Notes under the pieces: generated by a model
What the model saw: only the letters and a program-made list of their open reading frames with translations
Database searches by the model: none
Told to the model about the DNA's origin: nothing
Made by a program: the position numbers and the translations under genes
Assembly (NCBI GenBank): GCA_963798985.1
Contig: CAWCVL010000005.1
Coordinates: 372,001-436,000 of the forward strand
DNA: 64,000 nucleotides
From: JACCTU01 sp963798985
Lineage (GTDB): Bacteria > Actinomycetota > Thermoleophilia > Gaiellales > Gaiellaceae
Direction: 5' to 3'
In this document: in pieces, positions 9,160 through 19,303 of the stretch
How the letters are laid out: every line of letters starts with the position of its first letter
Position numbering within the stretch: position 1 is the stretch's first letter

Positions 9160-10364
9160 GCGTCGAGTCCCTCTTCCGCGAGGAATGGGGACGCGCCGTC
9201 TCGATCCTGATCCGCGTTCTCGGCGACTTCGAGCTCGCCGAGGACGCGGTGCAGGAGGCGTTCGTGACCGCGGTCGAGCGCTGGCCGCGCGACGGGACCC
9301 CGCGCAACCCGTCCGCGTGGATCATCGCGACCGCGCGCAACCGCGCGATCGACCGCATCCGGCGCGAGCGCACGCTCGCGCGGAAGACCGAGCTGCTCGC
9401 ACGGCTGGAGGAGCTTCGAACCGAGGAGGACGACGACGTGAGCTCGATCCCCGACGAACGGCTGAGCCTCGTCTTCACGTGCTGCCATCCTGCGCTCGCG
9501 CCCGAGGCTCGCGTCGCGCTGACGCTGCGCGAGGTCGGCGGGCTTCAGACACCCGAGATCGCGCGCGCGTTCCTCGTCCCCGAGTCGACGCTCGCGCAGC
9601 GGCTCGTGCGCGCGAAGCGAAAGATCCGCGACGCGGGCATCCCGTTCCGCGTGCCGCCCGACCACCTGCTCACCGAGCGGCTGCACTCGGTGCTCGCCGT
9701 CCTCTACCTCGTCTTCAACGAGGGCTACGCCGCGACCTCCGACGAGGAGCTCGTGCGGCGCGACCTCTGCGACGACGCGGTCCGGCTCGGCAAGCTCCTC
9801 GCCGTGCTGATGCCCGACGAGGCCGAGGTGCTCGGACTGCTCGCGCTGATGCTCCTCCAGGACTCGCGCCGCGACGCACGCGTCGGCACCGGCGGCGAGC
9901 TGGTGCTGCTCGATGACCAGGACCGCGCGTTGTGGGACGGCGCGAAGATCGACGAGGGCCTCCGGATGCTCGACCACGCGTTGGCGCGGCGTCGGCCGGG
10001 GCCGTACCAGCTGCAGGCGGCGATCGCCGCGCTCCACGCGCGCGCCGCAACGCCCGACGACACCGACTGGGAGCAGATCGTCGTGCTCTACGGCCGGCTC
10101 GAGGAGCTCACCGGCTCGCCGGTCGTCTCGCTGAACCGGGCGGTCGCGGTCGCGATGGCCCGGGGGCCGGATGTCGGCCTCGACGCCGTCGACCGGCTGT
10201 CAGGGCTCGACTCGTACCACCTCTACCACTCGACGCGCGCCGACCTCCTGCGCCGGCTCGAGCGGGCCGAGGAGGCAGCGGTCGCGTACCGCCGCGCGCT
10301 CGAGCTCGCGACGAACCCGGTCGAGCGTCGCTTTCTGGAGGGCCGCCTAGAATCGCTCGCGTGA
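9156..10364 (+). CDS. ECF42-type RNA polymerase sigma factor with C-terminal extension
   Basis: The first ~170 residues are an ECF sigma core. Region 2 includes ELAEDAVQEAFVTAVERWP and WIIATARNRAIDRIRRER, and region 4 includes LREVGGLQTPEIARAFLVPE. A long C-terminal part follows, with the conserved LYLVFNEGYA and helical-repeat stretches such as TGSPVVSLNRAVAVAMA. This layout is typical of ECF42, which has no anti-sigma factor and is thought to be controlled through its own C-terminal domain. Length is 402 residues. The GTG at 9156 overlaps the stop of the last DGPF gene, matching the known ECF42-DGPF pairing. The dimethylargininase gene follows with an overlapping start. Confidence 0.93.
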   Translation: MSVESLFREEWGRAVSILIRVLGDFELAEDAVQEAFVTAVERWPRDGTPRNPSAWIIATARNRAIDRIRRERTLARKTELLARLEELRTEEDDDVSSIPDERLSLVFTCCHPALAPEARVALTLREVGGLQTPEIARAFLVPESTLAQRLVRAKRKIRDAGIPFRVPPDHLLTERLHSVLAVLYLVFNEGYAATSDEELVRRDLCDDAVRLGKLLAVLMPDEAEVLGLLALMLLQDSRRDARVGTGGELVLLDDQDRALWDGAKIDEGLRMLDHALARRRPGPYQLQAAIAALHARAATPDDTDWEQIVVLYGRLEELTGSPVVSLNRAVAVAMARGPDVGLDAVDRLSGLDSYHLYHSTRADLLRRLERAEEAAVAYRRALELATNPVERRFLEGRLESLA

Positions 10365-11190
10365 CGATGACTGCGCCACTCCGCCGCGTCTTCGTGCGGC
10401 GGCCCGGCGGCGTCGAGCGCTGGCGGGAGTACGGCTGGCGGGCACGCACCCGATCCCGTGCGCATCGTCGAGGAGCACGAGGCCTTCGTCGACGCTCTCG
10501 AGGCGGCGGGAGTAGAGGTGGTCGTCGGGGTGCCGCTCGACTCCGTGCTCGACGCGATCTACGTCCACGACCCGGCCGCCGTCACGAGCCGCGGCGCGGT
10601 GCTGCTCCGGCCTGGCAAAGAGCTCCGCCAGGTCGAGGTCGACGCGATCGAGCGGGACTTCGGCAACGCGGGGATCGACGTGCTCGCGCGGCTCGAGGCG
10701 CCCGCTACGGCAGAGGGGGGCGACATGCTCTGGCTCGACGAGGAGACGCTCGTCGTGGGACGCGGCTTCCGCACGAACGACGCCGGCGTCGATGCGCTGC
10801 GCACCGCTCTCCCCGACGTCGACGTCGTCGCCGTCGACCTGCCTCACTACCACGGCCGCGACGAAGTGATGCACATGCTGTCGCTCATCTCGCCGCTCGC
10901 AGACGACCTCGCGCTCGTCTACCTCCCGCTGATGCCGGTGCGGCTCGTGGAACTTCTCGAAGGACGCGGCGTCGCGTTCGTCGAGGTGCCCGACGAGGAG
11001 TTCGAGTCGATGGCGTGCAACGTGCTCGCGCTCGCGCCGCGCGTCGCGCTCGCGCTCGACGGCAACCCGGAGACGCGTCGCCGCCTCGAGGCGGCCGGGG
11101 TCGAGGTGCGTCGTCTACGCGGGCGAGGAGCTCTCGCGCAAGGGTGACGGCGGCCCGACCTGCCTGACGCGCCCGCTCGTTCGAGGCTAG
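10361..11190 (+). CDS. dimethylarginine dimethylaminohydrolase-like amidinohydrolase (two frameshifts)
   Basis: The family (DDAH / arginine deiminase superfamily) hydrolyses methylated arginines or related guanidines through a Cys nucleophile. Visible are TAEGGDMLWL, the GRGFRTND substrate loop, DLPHYHGRD, HMLSLISPLADD, ESMACNVLAL and the C-terminal GGPTCLTRPL holding the probable catalytic Cys. Extra bases near 10445 and 11108 shift the frame; the corrected protein has about 275 residues. The second shift hides the catalytic Cys if left uncorrected. The start is GTG at 10361, overlapping the sigma factor stop, so the gene may belong to the ECF42 transcript. Its TAG forms CTAG with the convergent gene. 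Confidence 0.85.
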
Positions 11191-11624
11191 ACGTTGGCCA
11201 GCGCGAGGTCGACTGCTTCGGCGGGCGTCTGCGCGCGCGGCACGTCCTCGACCTCCAGGCCCGGCTCCAGGATCACGACGTAGCGGCCGAGCGCCCGGGC
11301 GAACCCGATCTCGGCGAGCGTTCCCCACCGGCCGCCGACCGCGATCACCGCATCGCCGGACGCGACGACCGCGAGGTTGCGCGCGTGGCCGATGCCCGTG
11401 ACGACGGCGTGGTCGATCCACTCGTTGGCGTCGGCGCGCGACTCGCCGGGGAGGATCCCGATCGTCGTGCCGCCCGCCGACTTCGCGCCGCGCGCGGCCG
11501 CGGCCATCACCTCTCCCAGCCCGCCGCAGACGACGGTGGCGCCCCGCTCCGCGAGCAGCCGCCCGACCTCCTCCGCGCGCGCCTCGTGCTCTGCGCCGCT
11601 GCCGATCACCGAGACCTGCGTCAC
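11187..11624 (-). CDS. TIGR00725-like (SLOG/LOG-related) protein
   Basis: This 145-residue Rossmann protein begins VTQVSVIGSG and carries VVCGGLGEVMAAAARGA, TIGILPG and VGGRWGTLAEI, the pattern of the TIGR00725 branch of the SLOG superfamily. That superfamily includes the LOG phosphoribohydrolases, but this branch lacks a proven reaction, so I give none. The start is GTG at 11624, overlapping the stop of the ABC permease by 4 bp. It is last in a three-gene minus-strand operon with the transporter. Its stop overlaps the convergent dimethylargininase stop. Confidence 0.85.
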   Translation of the reverse strand: MTQVSVIGSGAEHEARAEEVGRLLAERGATVVCGGLGEVMAAAARGAKSAGGTTIGILPGESRADANEWIDHAVVTGIGHARNLAVVASGDAVIAVGGRWGTLAEIGFARALGRYVVILEPGLEVEDVPRAQTPAEAVDLALANV

Positions 11625-12355
11625 GGCGTCCTGCGACGCAGCGTCGCGGCGGCGAGCGCCAGCGCGAGCAGGGTCACCGCGAAGATGATCGCCGCATCGC
11701 GCGCGATGAGCGCAGGATCGCCACCGTCGACCGCGCGCTGCAGCCCGTCGTAGGCCCAGGTCAGCGGCAGCGCGTACGAGATCCACTCGAGCACGGGCGC
11801 CATCTGGTCCCGCGCGACGAGGAGGCCGCAGAGCAGGAACTGCGGCAGCACGAACGCCGGCATGAACTGCACCGCCTGGAACTCCGTCTGCGCGAACGCG
11901 CTCGCGAGCAGCCCGAGCGCCATGCCGAGCAGAGCGTTGCCGACCGCGAGCAGCACCACGACGACGATCGATCCCTCCACGTCGAGACCGAGCAGCCCGA
12001 ACGCGACCGCGGCGGTGATCGTGGCCTGGACCGCGGCGACGAGGCCGAACGCCAGGCCGTAGCCCAACAGCAGGTCGAGCTTCGAGAGCGGGAGCGTCAT
12101 CAGCCGCTCGAGCGTTCCGGTCGTCCGCTCGCGAAGCATCGTGATCGACGTGATCACGAACATGAGGACGAAGGGGAAGATCCCGACGAGCGGACCGCCG
12201 ATCCGGTCGAAGGTCTGTGGCTGCCCGTCGAAGACGTACCTGAACAAGGTCAGCAGCAACGGCGGCACGACGAAGAGGAGCGCGATCGTGCGAGGGTCGC
12301 GCCGCAGCTGGCGCAGCACCCGGAGCGCGGTCGCGGTCGTCACGCGCGCACTCAC
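11621..12355 (-). CDS. ABC-2 type transporter permease
   Basis: The 244-residue membrane protein has about six hydrophobic segments, the first near residues 26-36 (IALLFVVPPLLLTLF) and the last near 222-238. The ABC-2 signature region TSITMLRERTTGTLERLMTLPL lies about residues 69-90. It is probably a drug or lipid exporter subunit that works as a homodimer with the ATPase encoded just upstream (4-bp overlap). The substrate cannot be read from the sequence. Confidence 0.92.
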   Translation of the reverse strand: MSARVTTATALRVLRQLRRDPRTIALLFVVPPLLLTLFRYVFDGQPQTFDRIGGPLVGIFPFVLMFVITSITMLRERTTGTLERLMTLPLSKLDLLLGYGLAFGLVAAVQATITAAVAFGLLGLDVEGSIVVVVLLAVGNALLGMALGLLASAFAQTEFQAVQFMPAFVLPQFLLCGLLVARDQMAPVLEWISYALPLTWAYDGLQRAVDGGDPALIARDAAIIFAVTLLALALAAATLRRRTP

Positions 12356-13059
12356 GACGCTCCCTCGATCAGCACGAGGAACGCGTCTCCGAGATTGGCC
12401 GTCCGCGTGCTGCGCAGGAGCTCCTCGGGCGGCGACTGCGCGAGGATCCGCCCGTCGCGGATCAACACGAGCTCGTCGCAGCGATCGGCCTCGTCCATCA
12501 CGTGGCTCGAGACGAGCAGCGTCGTGCCCGCCTCCGCGAGCCGGCGGAACGTGTTCCAGAGATCACGTCGCAGCACCGGGTCGAGCCCGACGGTCGGCTC
12601 GTCGAGGACGAGCAGGTCAGGACGGCCGAGCAGCGCAGCGGCAAGCGACACCCGCGACCGCTCGCCGCCGGAGAGCGAGCGGACCGGCCGTCGAGAAAGC
12701 CGGACGAGGTCGACGGTCTCGAGGACCTCCTCCACGCGGCCCGGCGCCGTTCCGACGATCCGCGCGAAGTAGTCGAGGTTCTCGCGCGCCGTCAGGTCGC
12801 CGTAGACCGAAGGCGCCTGGGTCACGTAGCCGACGCGACGGCGGAGCTCCGGCGCGCCGGCCGTCAGGCCGAGGGCCTCGACGGTCCCGCTCCGGATCAC
12901 CTGAACGCCGACGATCGCGCGCAGCAGCGTCGTCTTGCCCGACCCGCTCGGGCCGAGGAGGCCGGTGACCCGACCCTCCGGCACCTCGAGGCTCACGGCC
13001 CGCAGCGCGTGCGTCGAGCCACGGACGACGTCGAGCTCTCGCACACGGACGGCGGCCAC
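12352..13059 (-). CDS. ABC transporter ATP-binding protein
   Basis: This is a complete ABC ATPase of 235 residues: Walker A GPSGSGKTT, Q-loop near YVTQAP, signature LSGGERSRVSLA, Walker B LLVLDEPTVGLDP and H-loop VSSHVMDEA. It powers the ABC-2 permease encoded next and is of the DrrA/CcmA-like exporter type. The start is GTG at 13059, 6 nt after a TATCGT box, so the message is probably leaderless. Only 17 bp separate it from the divergent NDH-2-like gene. Confidence 0.93.
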   Translation of the reverse strand: MAAVRVRELDVVRGSTHALRAVSLEVPEGRVTGLLGPSGSGKTTLLRAIVGVQVIRSGTVEALGLTAGAPELRRRVGYVTQAPSVYGDLTARENLDYFARIVGTAPGRVEEVLETVDLVRLSRRPVRSLSGGERSRVSLAAALLGRPDLLVLDEPTVGLDPVLRRDLWNTFRRLAEAGTTLLVSSHVMDEADRCDELVLIRDGRILAQSPPEELLRSTRTANLGDAFLVLIEGAS

Positions 13060-13064
13060 GCTGC

Positions 13065-13071
13065 GACGATA
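13065..13071. promoter_or_regulatory. superposed divergent -10 boxes
   Basis: TATCGT (minus, 13066-13071) lies 6 nt before the ABC ATPase GTG. GACGAT (plus, 13065-13070) lies 6 nt before the oxidoreductase GTG at 13077. The 17-bp gap leaves no room for separate promoters or leaders. The plus-strand box is a weak match (xANNNT only). Confidence 0.35.
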
Positions 13072-13076
13072 ACGCC

Positions 13077-14315
13077 GTGACCGAGCGCGAGGCTCGAGGC
13101 GGCACCCTGATCGTCGGCGGCGGCTACGCCGGCAGCATCCTCGCGCGACACGTCGGGGAGGCCACGATCGTCAGCCCGGAGAACTTCATGCTCTTCCGGC
13201 CACTGCTCGCCGAGGCCGCCTCGGCCACGCTCGAGCCCCGTCACGTCGTCGTGCCCCTCCGGATGATGTGCCCGCGCGCGGAGATCGTCGTCGGCAGCGC
13301 AACCGCGCTCGACGAGCAGGCCCGCACCGTCGCGGTCGAGTCCCACGCCGGCAGCTTCGACCTGCGCTACGAACGACTGGTGCTGGCGCTCGGGTCGGTG
13401 GCGCGCACGCTTCCGGTTCCAGGCTTGGCCGAGCACGCGCTCGGCTTCAACGACCTCGCCGACGCGATCGCGCTCCGCAACCACGTGCTCGCAGAGCTCG
13501 AGTCGGCCGACCTTGCGCCCGAAAAGCCGTCGCACCTCTCGTTCGTCTTCGTCGGCGCGGGGTACGCCGGCGTCGAGGCGCTCGCCGAGCTCAACGACCT
13601 CGTGCGCGACGCGCTCCGCTACTACCCTCGACTCCGAGCCGCACGGCAGCGCTGGGTGCTCGTCGAGGCGGGCGACCGGATCCTGCACGAGCTCTCGCCG
13701 AGGCTGGCGGAGTACGTGTCGAAGCTGCTCGCCCGCAGGGGGATCGAGGTGCGAACGGCGACGCGGCTCGAGCAGCTCGACGCGGAGTCGGCGACCCTCT
13801 CCGACGGCGAGCGGATCCCGACGCACACGCTCGTCTGGACGACCGGCGTGCGCGCGCACCCGCTGCTCGCCGAGTGGGGCCTCCCGGTGGACGACCGCGG
13901 GCGGGTCCGGGTGGACGAGCAGCTTCGAGTCGAGGGCCGCCAGACGACGTGGGCGGTCGGAGATTGCGCGCGGATCGTGAACGGCGCGTCCGGGTCGCCG
14001 GACCCGCCGACCAGCCAGCACGCGCTCCGACAGGCGCGCCAGCTCGCAAAGAACCTCGGGGGCAAGCCCGGCCCCTACGCCTACCGGATGATCGGGCAGG
14101 GCGCCACGCTCGGCCGCTACAAGGGCGTGGCGGAGATCTTCGGCATCCGCCTCCGAGGCTTCCCCGGCTGGTTCGCGACCCGCTCGTACCACCTCTACCA
14201 GCTGCCGCTCTTCACCCGAAAGCTCCGCGTGGTCACCGACTGGACGGTGGCGATGTTCTTCCGGCGCGACATCGCGCAGCTCGGGACGCTCGGACACCCG
14301 CGGCGTCTGGAGTAA
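13077..14315 (+). CDS. NAD(P)/FAD-dependent oxidoreductase, type II NADH dehydrogenase-like
   Basis: The 412-residue flavoprotein has an N-terminal FAD-binding fold (LIVGGGYAGSILARHV), a central NAD(P)-binding fold (FVGAGYAGVEALAEL) and the FAD contact WAVGDCARI near residue 300. This architecture fits NDH-2 enzymes, which oxidise NADH and pass electrons to quinone at the inner membrane face. The C-terminal part (residues about 350-400) is rich in aromatic and basic residues (RSYHLYQLPLFTRKLRV), as expected for membrane association. Related coenzyme A disulfide-type enzymes cannot be excluded. GTG start at 13077; monocistronic in appearance. Confidence 0.85.
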   Translation: MTEREARGGTLIVGGGYAGSILARHVGEATIVSPENFMLFRPLLAEAASATLEPRHVVVPLRMMCPRAEIVVGSATALDEQARTVAVESHAGSFDLRYERLVLALGSVARTLPVPGLAEHALGFNDLADAIALRNHVLAELESADLAPEKPSHLSFVFVGAGYAGVEALAELNDLVRDALRYYPRLRAARQRWVLVEAGDRILHELSPRLAEYVSKLLARRGIEVRTATRLEQLDAESATLSDGERIPTHTLVWTTGVRAHPLLAEWGLPVDDRGRVRVDEQLRVEGRQTTWAVGDCARIVNGASGSPDPPTSQHALRQARQLAKNLGGKPGPYAYRMIGQGATLGRYKGVAEIFGIRLRGFPGWFATRSYHLYQLPLFTRKLRVVTDWTVAMFFRRDIAQLGTLGHPRRLE

Positions 14316-14374
14316 GCCAAGTCCCTCGTCCGGGGGACGCCTGTCCCGGCCGCCCCGCCGAGGATTGAAAGGTC

Positions 14375-15772
14375 ATGCTGCGGCAGTTGACCCGCGAGCC
14401 GGTCCTCGCGGCGGGCGTTTCTCTTGCAATCCTCCCGCCCGCGCTCCTGCATTTCCTCTCGACCGAGAAGGTCGCCTGGGGCGGTGTCGCGCACGCGCTC
14501 TTCGTCGGTGCGAGCGCCGGCGGCGCCACGATTGCGGCGATCGTGCTCACCGTCGCGGCCGCGCGCCGCAACGACGGGCGCAGCGTCATGATCGGCTCCG
14601 CGTTTGCGGTGATGGCGGCGCTGCTCGTGCTGCACGGCATCGCGACGCCCGGCGTGCTGTTCGACGACTACGGCGTCGTGGCGTTCTCCGGGGCCGCGAC
14701 GATCCCCGCCGGAGGCGTGCTCCTCGCGCTCTGCACGCTGCCGATCCTCAGGCACCCGCGCGCGGTCAAGCCGCTGCTCTTCATGCTCGGAGCGTTGCTG
14801 GCAGCGGTCGTGGTGCTCGGCGTCGTCGGCCTCGCCTTCCCGAACACCGTCCCGGGCGTCCCGGAGCCTCGTTCGACTCCGGCGTGGATCACGCTCGGCG
14901 TCGGTCTCGCCTTCTACGCGCTCGTCGGCTGGCGCGCGTTTCGCACCTACCGGCTCACGAGGCGAGCGGCCGACCTGCTCGTCGTCGTCGGAACCGCCTG
15001 GCTCACGTGCGCGCTCGCCGCGTCGCTCCTGCTCACGTATCTCGACCTCGGCTGGTGGCTTGGCCATGGGCTCGAGGTGCTCGGGATCGCGGCGATCGGG
15101 GTGCCGGTCGCCCTCGACCTGCGGCGCGCGGTCGCATCGCGCCCGCTCCTCGGCGATCTCAGCGCGTGTGAGCTCGTCGCCGCGGAGGAAGCGTTCTTCG
15201 GCGGACAGGTCAGCGCCCTGACGCGACGCCTCGCCGAGCGAGACGCGTACACGGGAGAGCACACACGTCGAGTCGCGCTGCGCGCAGTGCAGGTGGGTGA
15301 AGAGCTCGCGCTACCGCCTGAGCGCTTGCGGGTGCTGGCCGCCGGTGGCCTCCTGCACGACATGGGCAAGCTCTCCGTTCCCGACGAGATCCTCAACAAG
15401 CCGGCGGCGCTCTCGGACGAGGAGTACGAGATCGTCAAGCGCCACTCCGAGTGGGGCGAGGAGTTGCTGGCGCAGCTCGGGTTCCCGGGCGACGTACGGC
15501 GGCTCGTCCGCGACCACCACGAGCGACTCGACGGCTCCGGCTACCCGTTCGGCGCCTTCGGCGATCAACTCGACCTCGAGACGCGGATCATCGGCACCTG
15601 CGACGTGTACGACGCGCTGATCTCGCCACGCGTCTACCGCGGCGCCTGGTCGCACGACCGGGCGATCTCGCTCCTCCGTGAGGAAGCCGGGAAGCAGTTC
15701 GACGAGCGCTGCGTCGCGGCGCTCGAGCGGGTTCTCGACCGCGAGCAACCCGAGCTCGCGCTCGCGGTCTAG
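14375..15772 (+). CDS. membrane-anchored HD-GYP domain protein
   Basis: About seven hydrophobic segments fill residues 10-245, followed by an HD-GYP domain at about 285-455. The metal motif is LLHDMGK and the GYP-type motif is RLDGSGYPFG, with KRHSEWGEELL and RDHHERLD between them. Active HD-GYP proteins hydrolyse cyclic di-GMP. All the key residues are present, so activity is likely, with the membrane part as a possible sensor. The ATG at 14375 follows GAAAGG. The TAG stop forms CTAG with the stop of ligD on the other strand. Confidence 0.9.
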   Translation: MLRQLTREPVLAAGVSLAILPPALLHFLSTEKVAWGGVAHALFVGASAGGATIAAIVLTVAAARRNDGRSVMIGSAFAVMAALLVLHGIATPGVLFDDYGVVAFSGAATIPAGGVLLALCTLPILRHPRAVKPLLFMLGALLAAVVVLGVVGLAFPNTVPGVPEPRSTPAWITLGVGLAFYALVGWRAFRTYRLTRRAADLLVVVGTAWLTCALAASLLLTYLDLGWWLGHGLEVLGIAAIGVPVALDLRRAVASRPLLGDLSACELVAAEEAFFGGQVSALTRRLAERDAYTGEHTRRVALRAVQVGEELALPPERLRVLAAGGLLHDMGKLSVPDEILNKPAALSDEEYEIVKRHSEWGEELLAQLGFPGDVRRLVRDHHERLDGSGYPFGAFGDQLDLETRIIGTCDVYDALISPRVYRGAWSHDRAISLLREEAGKQFDERCVAALERVLDREQPELALAV

Positions 15773-18094
15773 CCCAGCGCGGCCGTTAGGCGCTGCTTCG
15801 TCTTCAGCACGCCCTCGAAGAGGTCGCCGTGCTCCTCGATCCGGCGCCGGACGACTTCCATCGTGAACCGAGTCGGGTCGAGCTCCTCGTTCACTTCCTC
15901 CCAGCGCAGCGGCGTCGAGACCACGGCTCCGCGGCGCGGGCGCACTGCGTACACCGAGGCGATCGTCTTTCCTTCTCCATTCTGATTGGAGTCGATCAGG
16001 ACCCCGCGTCGCTTCGACTTCGTCCACTCCGTCGTCGCGAGCCCGCGGTGCGTTCGCGCGATCGCCCCGGCGACGATCTCCGAGAAGCGGCGCGTGTCCT
16101 CGAAGGTGTAGCGCCGCTCCACGGGCACGAGCACGTGCATGCCATCGGCGCTCGAGGTCTTCGGGAACCCCACGAGACCGAAGGCGTCGAGCGCCTCCTT
16201 GACGAGCAGCGCGACCTGCGCGACCTCCTTGATCCCGACGTCTGGTGACGGGTCGAGGTCGAAGAGCACGAAGTCGGGCCGCTCGGGCTTGTCGAGGCGC
16301 GAGTACCACGCATTCAGGTCGATGCAGCCCATGTTCACCATCCAGAGCAGCGCCAGCTCGTCGTTCACGACCGGGAAGTTGACCCACTTCTGCGCTCGCG
16401 GTGACTCGCGCGTCGAAACGAGCGTGCGAAACGTCGGGATCCAGTCCGGCATGTGCGAGGGCGCGTCCTTCTGGAAGAAGTGCTTACCCTCGATCCCGTC
16501 GGGATAGCGAATCATCGTGAATGGCCGGTCCTTGAGGTGCGGCACGAGCAAGGGCGCGACCGCCCGGTAGTACGAAAGCAGGTCACCCTTCGTGATCCGC
16601 TCGACCGGGAAGAAGACCTTGTCGAGGTTCGATAGCTTGAGCACGCGGCTGCCCTTGCGCAGCTCGGTCGGAAGCGGCTCCTCCTCGTGCACTTCTCGCG
16701 GTCCTTTGTCCTCCCGCAATCCCTTGTAGGCCGGAGCCCGGAGGCGGTGATCGTGCGTCCACTCGACGAACTCCACCTCGGCGACGAGCTTCGGCTGGAC
16801 CCACACGATGTCGCCCTTGCGGACGCGCGGCGGCTTCGGCACCGGGTCGAACGGCGGCTCAGCCGTCTCGAGCGGCCGCAGCAGAGACAGCAGGCGCTTG
16901 ATCTCCGCGTCGCCGAAGCCGGTGCCGACGTTGCCGACGTAGCGCAGCTTGCTCTCGCCTTCGTCGAAGACGCCGAGCAGCAGCGAGCCGAACGTCCCCG
17001 CGCGTCGGCCCTCTCCGCGCGTGTAACCCGCCGAGCACGAACTCCTGGCTGTTGGTCGCCTTCACCTTGACCCAGTCGCGCGAGCGTCGGCCGACCTGGT
17101 ACGTCGACTGGCGCTTCTTGGCCACGATCCCCTCGAGGCCCTGGTCCTTCGCCGCCTGGAACAACGCGTCGCCGTTCTCGAAGGAGTCGGAGAACTGCAC
17201 CGCCCTGACGCGCTTGTCGAGCAGGCGCTCGAGCCTGCTCCGGCGCTCGGTCAGCTCCAGGTCGGTGACCGGCTCGCCGTCGATCTCGAGCACGTCGAAC
17301 GCGACGAACACGTACTTCGTGCCCGGCCGGCCCTGCTGCATCGCCGAGAAGGTCGCGCGGCCCTGTTCGTCGACGGCGCACACCTCGCCGTCGAGCACCG
17401 CGTTCGGCGTGCGCAGTGCCTTGCCGATCGCCTTCGCGACGTCGGCGAAGCGCGCGGTCAGGTCGTTCTCGTTGCGGCTGAAGAGCGCGACGTCACCGCT
17501 CGAGGCGTACGCGAGCGCGCGGTAGCCGTCCCACTTGACCTCGTACAGCCAGTCCTCACCCTTCGGCACCGTCTTCTCGAGCGTGGCGAGCATCGGCGCG
17601 TAGCGACGGGCACGCTTCACGGCCTCCGCCTGCTGCTCGTCGCGCTTGCGCAGGATCAGCCAGTTCTTCTCGTCACCGCCGAGCTTCGCGGGAACGAGTG
17701 TCCACACGCCGTCGAGCTTCTTGCCGTGCAGCCGAACCGTCAGACCGCCGTTTCGCTTGCGCTCGACGAGCTCGTAGGTCCCGTTGTCCCAGATCTCGAC
17801 GGTCCCGGCGCCGTAGTTCCCCTTCGGGATCTCGCCCTCGAAGGTCGCGTAGTCGAGCGGGTGGTCCTCGACGTGCACCGCGAGGTGCTGCTGGCCGGGC
17901 TCCATCGGCACGCCCTTCGGCACCGCCCAGCTCGCGAGCGCGCCGTCGATCTCCAACCGGAAGTCGTAGTGCAGCCGCGTCGCGTCGTGGCGCTGCACGA
18001 CGAAGATCGGCTCGTCCCCTTTGCGCTTGGAGCCGAACGGCTCAGGCGTCTTCTTCGGGTCGCGCTTGCGGCGGTACTCGGCGAGCGGCGGCAC
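15769..18094 (-). CDS. ligD: LigD: 3'-phosphoesterase, ATP-dependent DNA ligase and polymerase fusion (one frameshift)
   Basis: LigD repairs double-strand breaks with Ku. Domains run PE-ligase-polymerase. The phosphoesterase (residues ~1-160) has HDATRLHYDFRLE and HVEDHPLDYATFEG. The ligase (~190-480) has the motif I lysine in YEVKWDGYRAL and ATFSAMQQGRPG. The primase-like polymerase (~520-770) has LFDLDPSPDV and GMHVLVPV. An extra base near 17025 separates ligase from polymerase; the join restores EFVLGGYTRGEG. Corrected length is about 774 residues. I chose GTG at 18094 because PLAEYRRKRD is the family start and a CAGAGT box lies 6 nt before it; the open frame extends further upstream. No ku gene lies in the window. 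Confidence 0.9.
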
Positions 18095-18370
18095 GCCTGG
18101 ACTCTGCCGGAACTTGTGGAGGAAATGTGCTCGGGCGCCGCCGCGATCGTCAGCTCGGCGGCACGCCGGGGCCGCCTGCGCGGCCCGCTCGGAGCAGGGG
18201 AAGCGCAACGGGATTCGTTTCTGGCTCGGGCGGTAGCGGGCCGGTCGGGGAGCTTCTCTCCTAGTGGGCCGCCCGCGCTCGAGGCCCAGGTTTTCCCGGC
18301 CTCAAGTCATAAAAGGGGCGGGGGAAAACACTGTGGACACTGTGGAAGAGCTGCCCGGGAAGCCCCTGTT
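18095..18370. other. non-coding gap between accA and ligD
   Basis: This 276-bp gap lies between two minus-strand genes and has no convincing coding frame. It holds an inverted repeat GTTTTCCC / GGGAAAAC (18290-18297 and 18322-18329) around a short AT-richer tract. A smaller GAGGCC/GGCCTC hairpin (18281-18303) and the tandem repeat at 18329-18346 are also present. None has a U-tract typical of an intrinsic terminator. Confidence 0.5.
18329..18346 (+). repeat. perfect tandem 9-bp repeat (CACTGTGGA twice)
   Basis: CACTGTGGA occurs at 18329-18337 and again at 18338-18346. The first copy contains TGTGGACAC, one mismatch from the actinobacterial DnaA-box form TGTGGACAA; the second reads TGTGGAAGA. 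A role as DnaA sites is only a guess. Confidence 0.6.

Positions 18371-19292
<922 letters not shown>

Positions 19293-19303
<11 letters not shown>

Noticed and set aside
14316..14374. terminator between the NDH-2-like and HD-GYP genes
   Set aside because: GTCCC/GGGAC can pair, but the stem is short and no T run follows, so it is not convincing.
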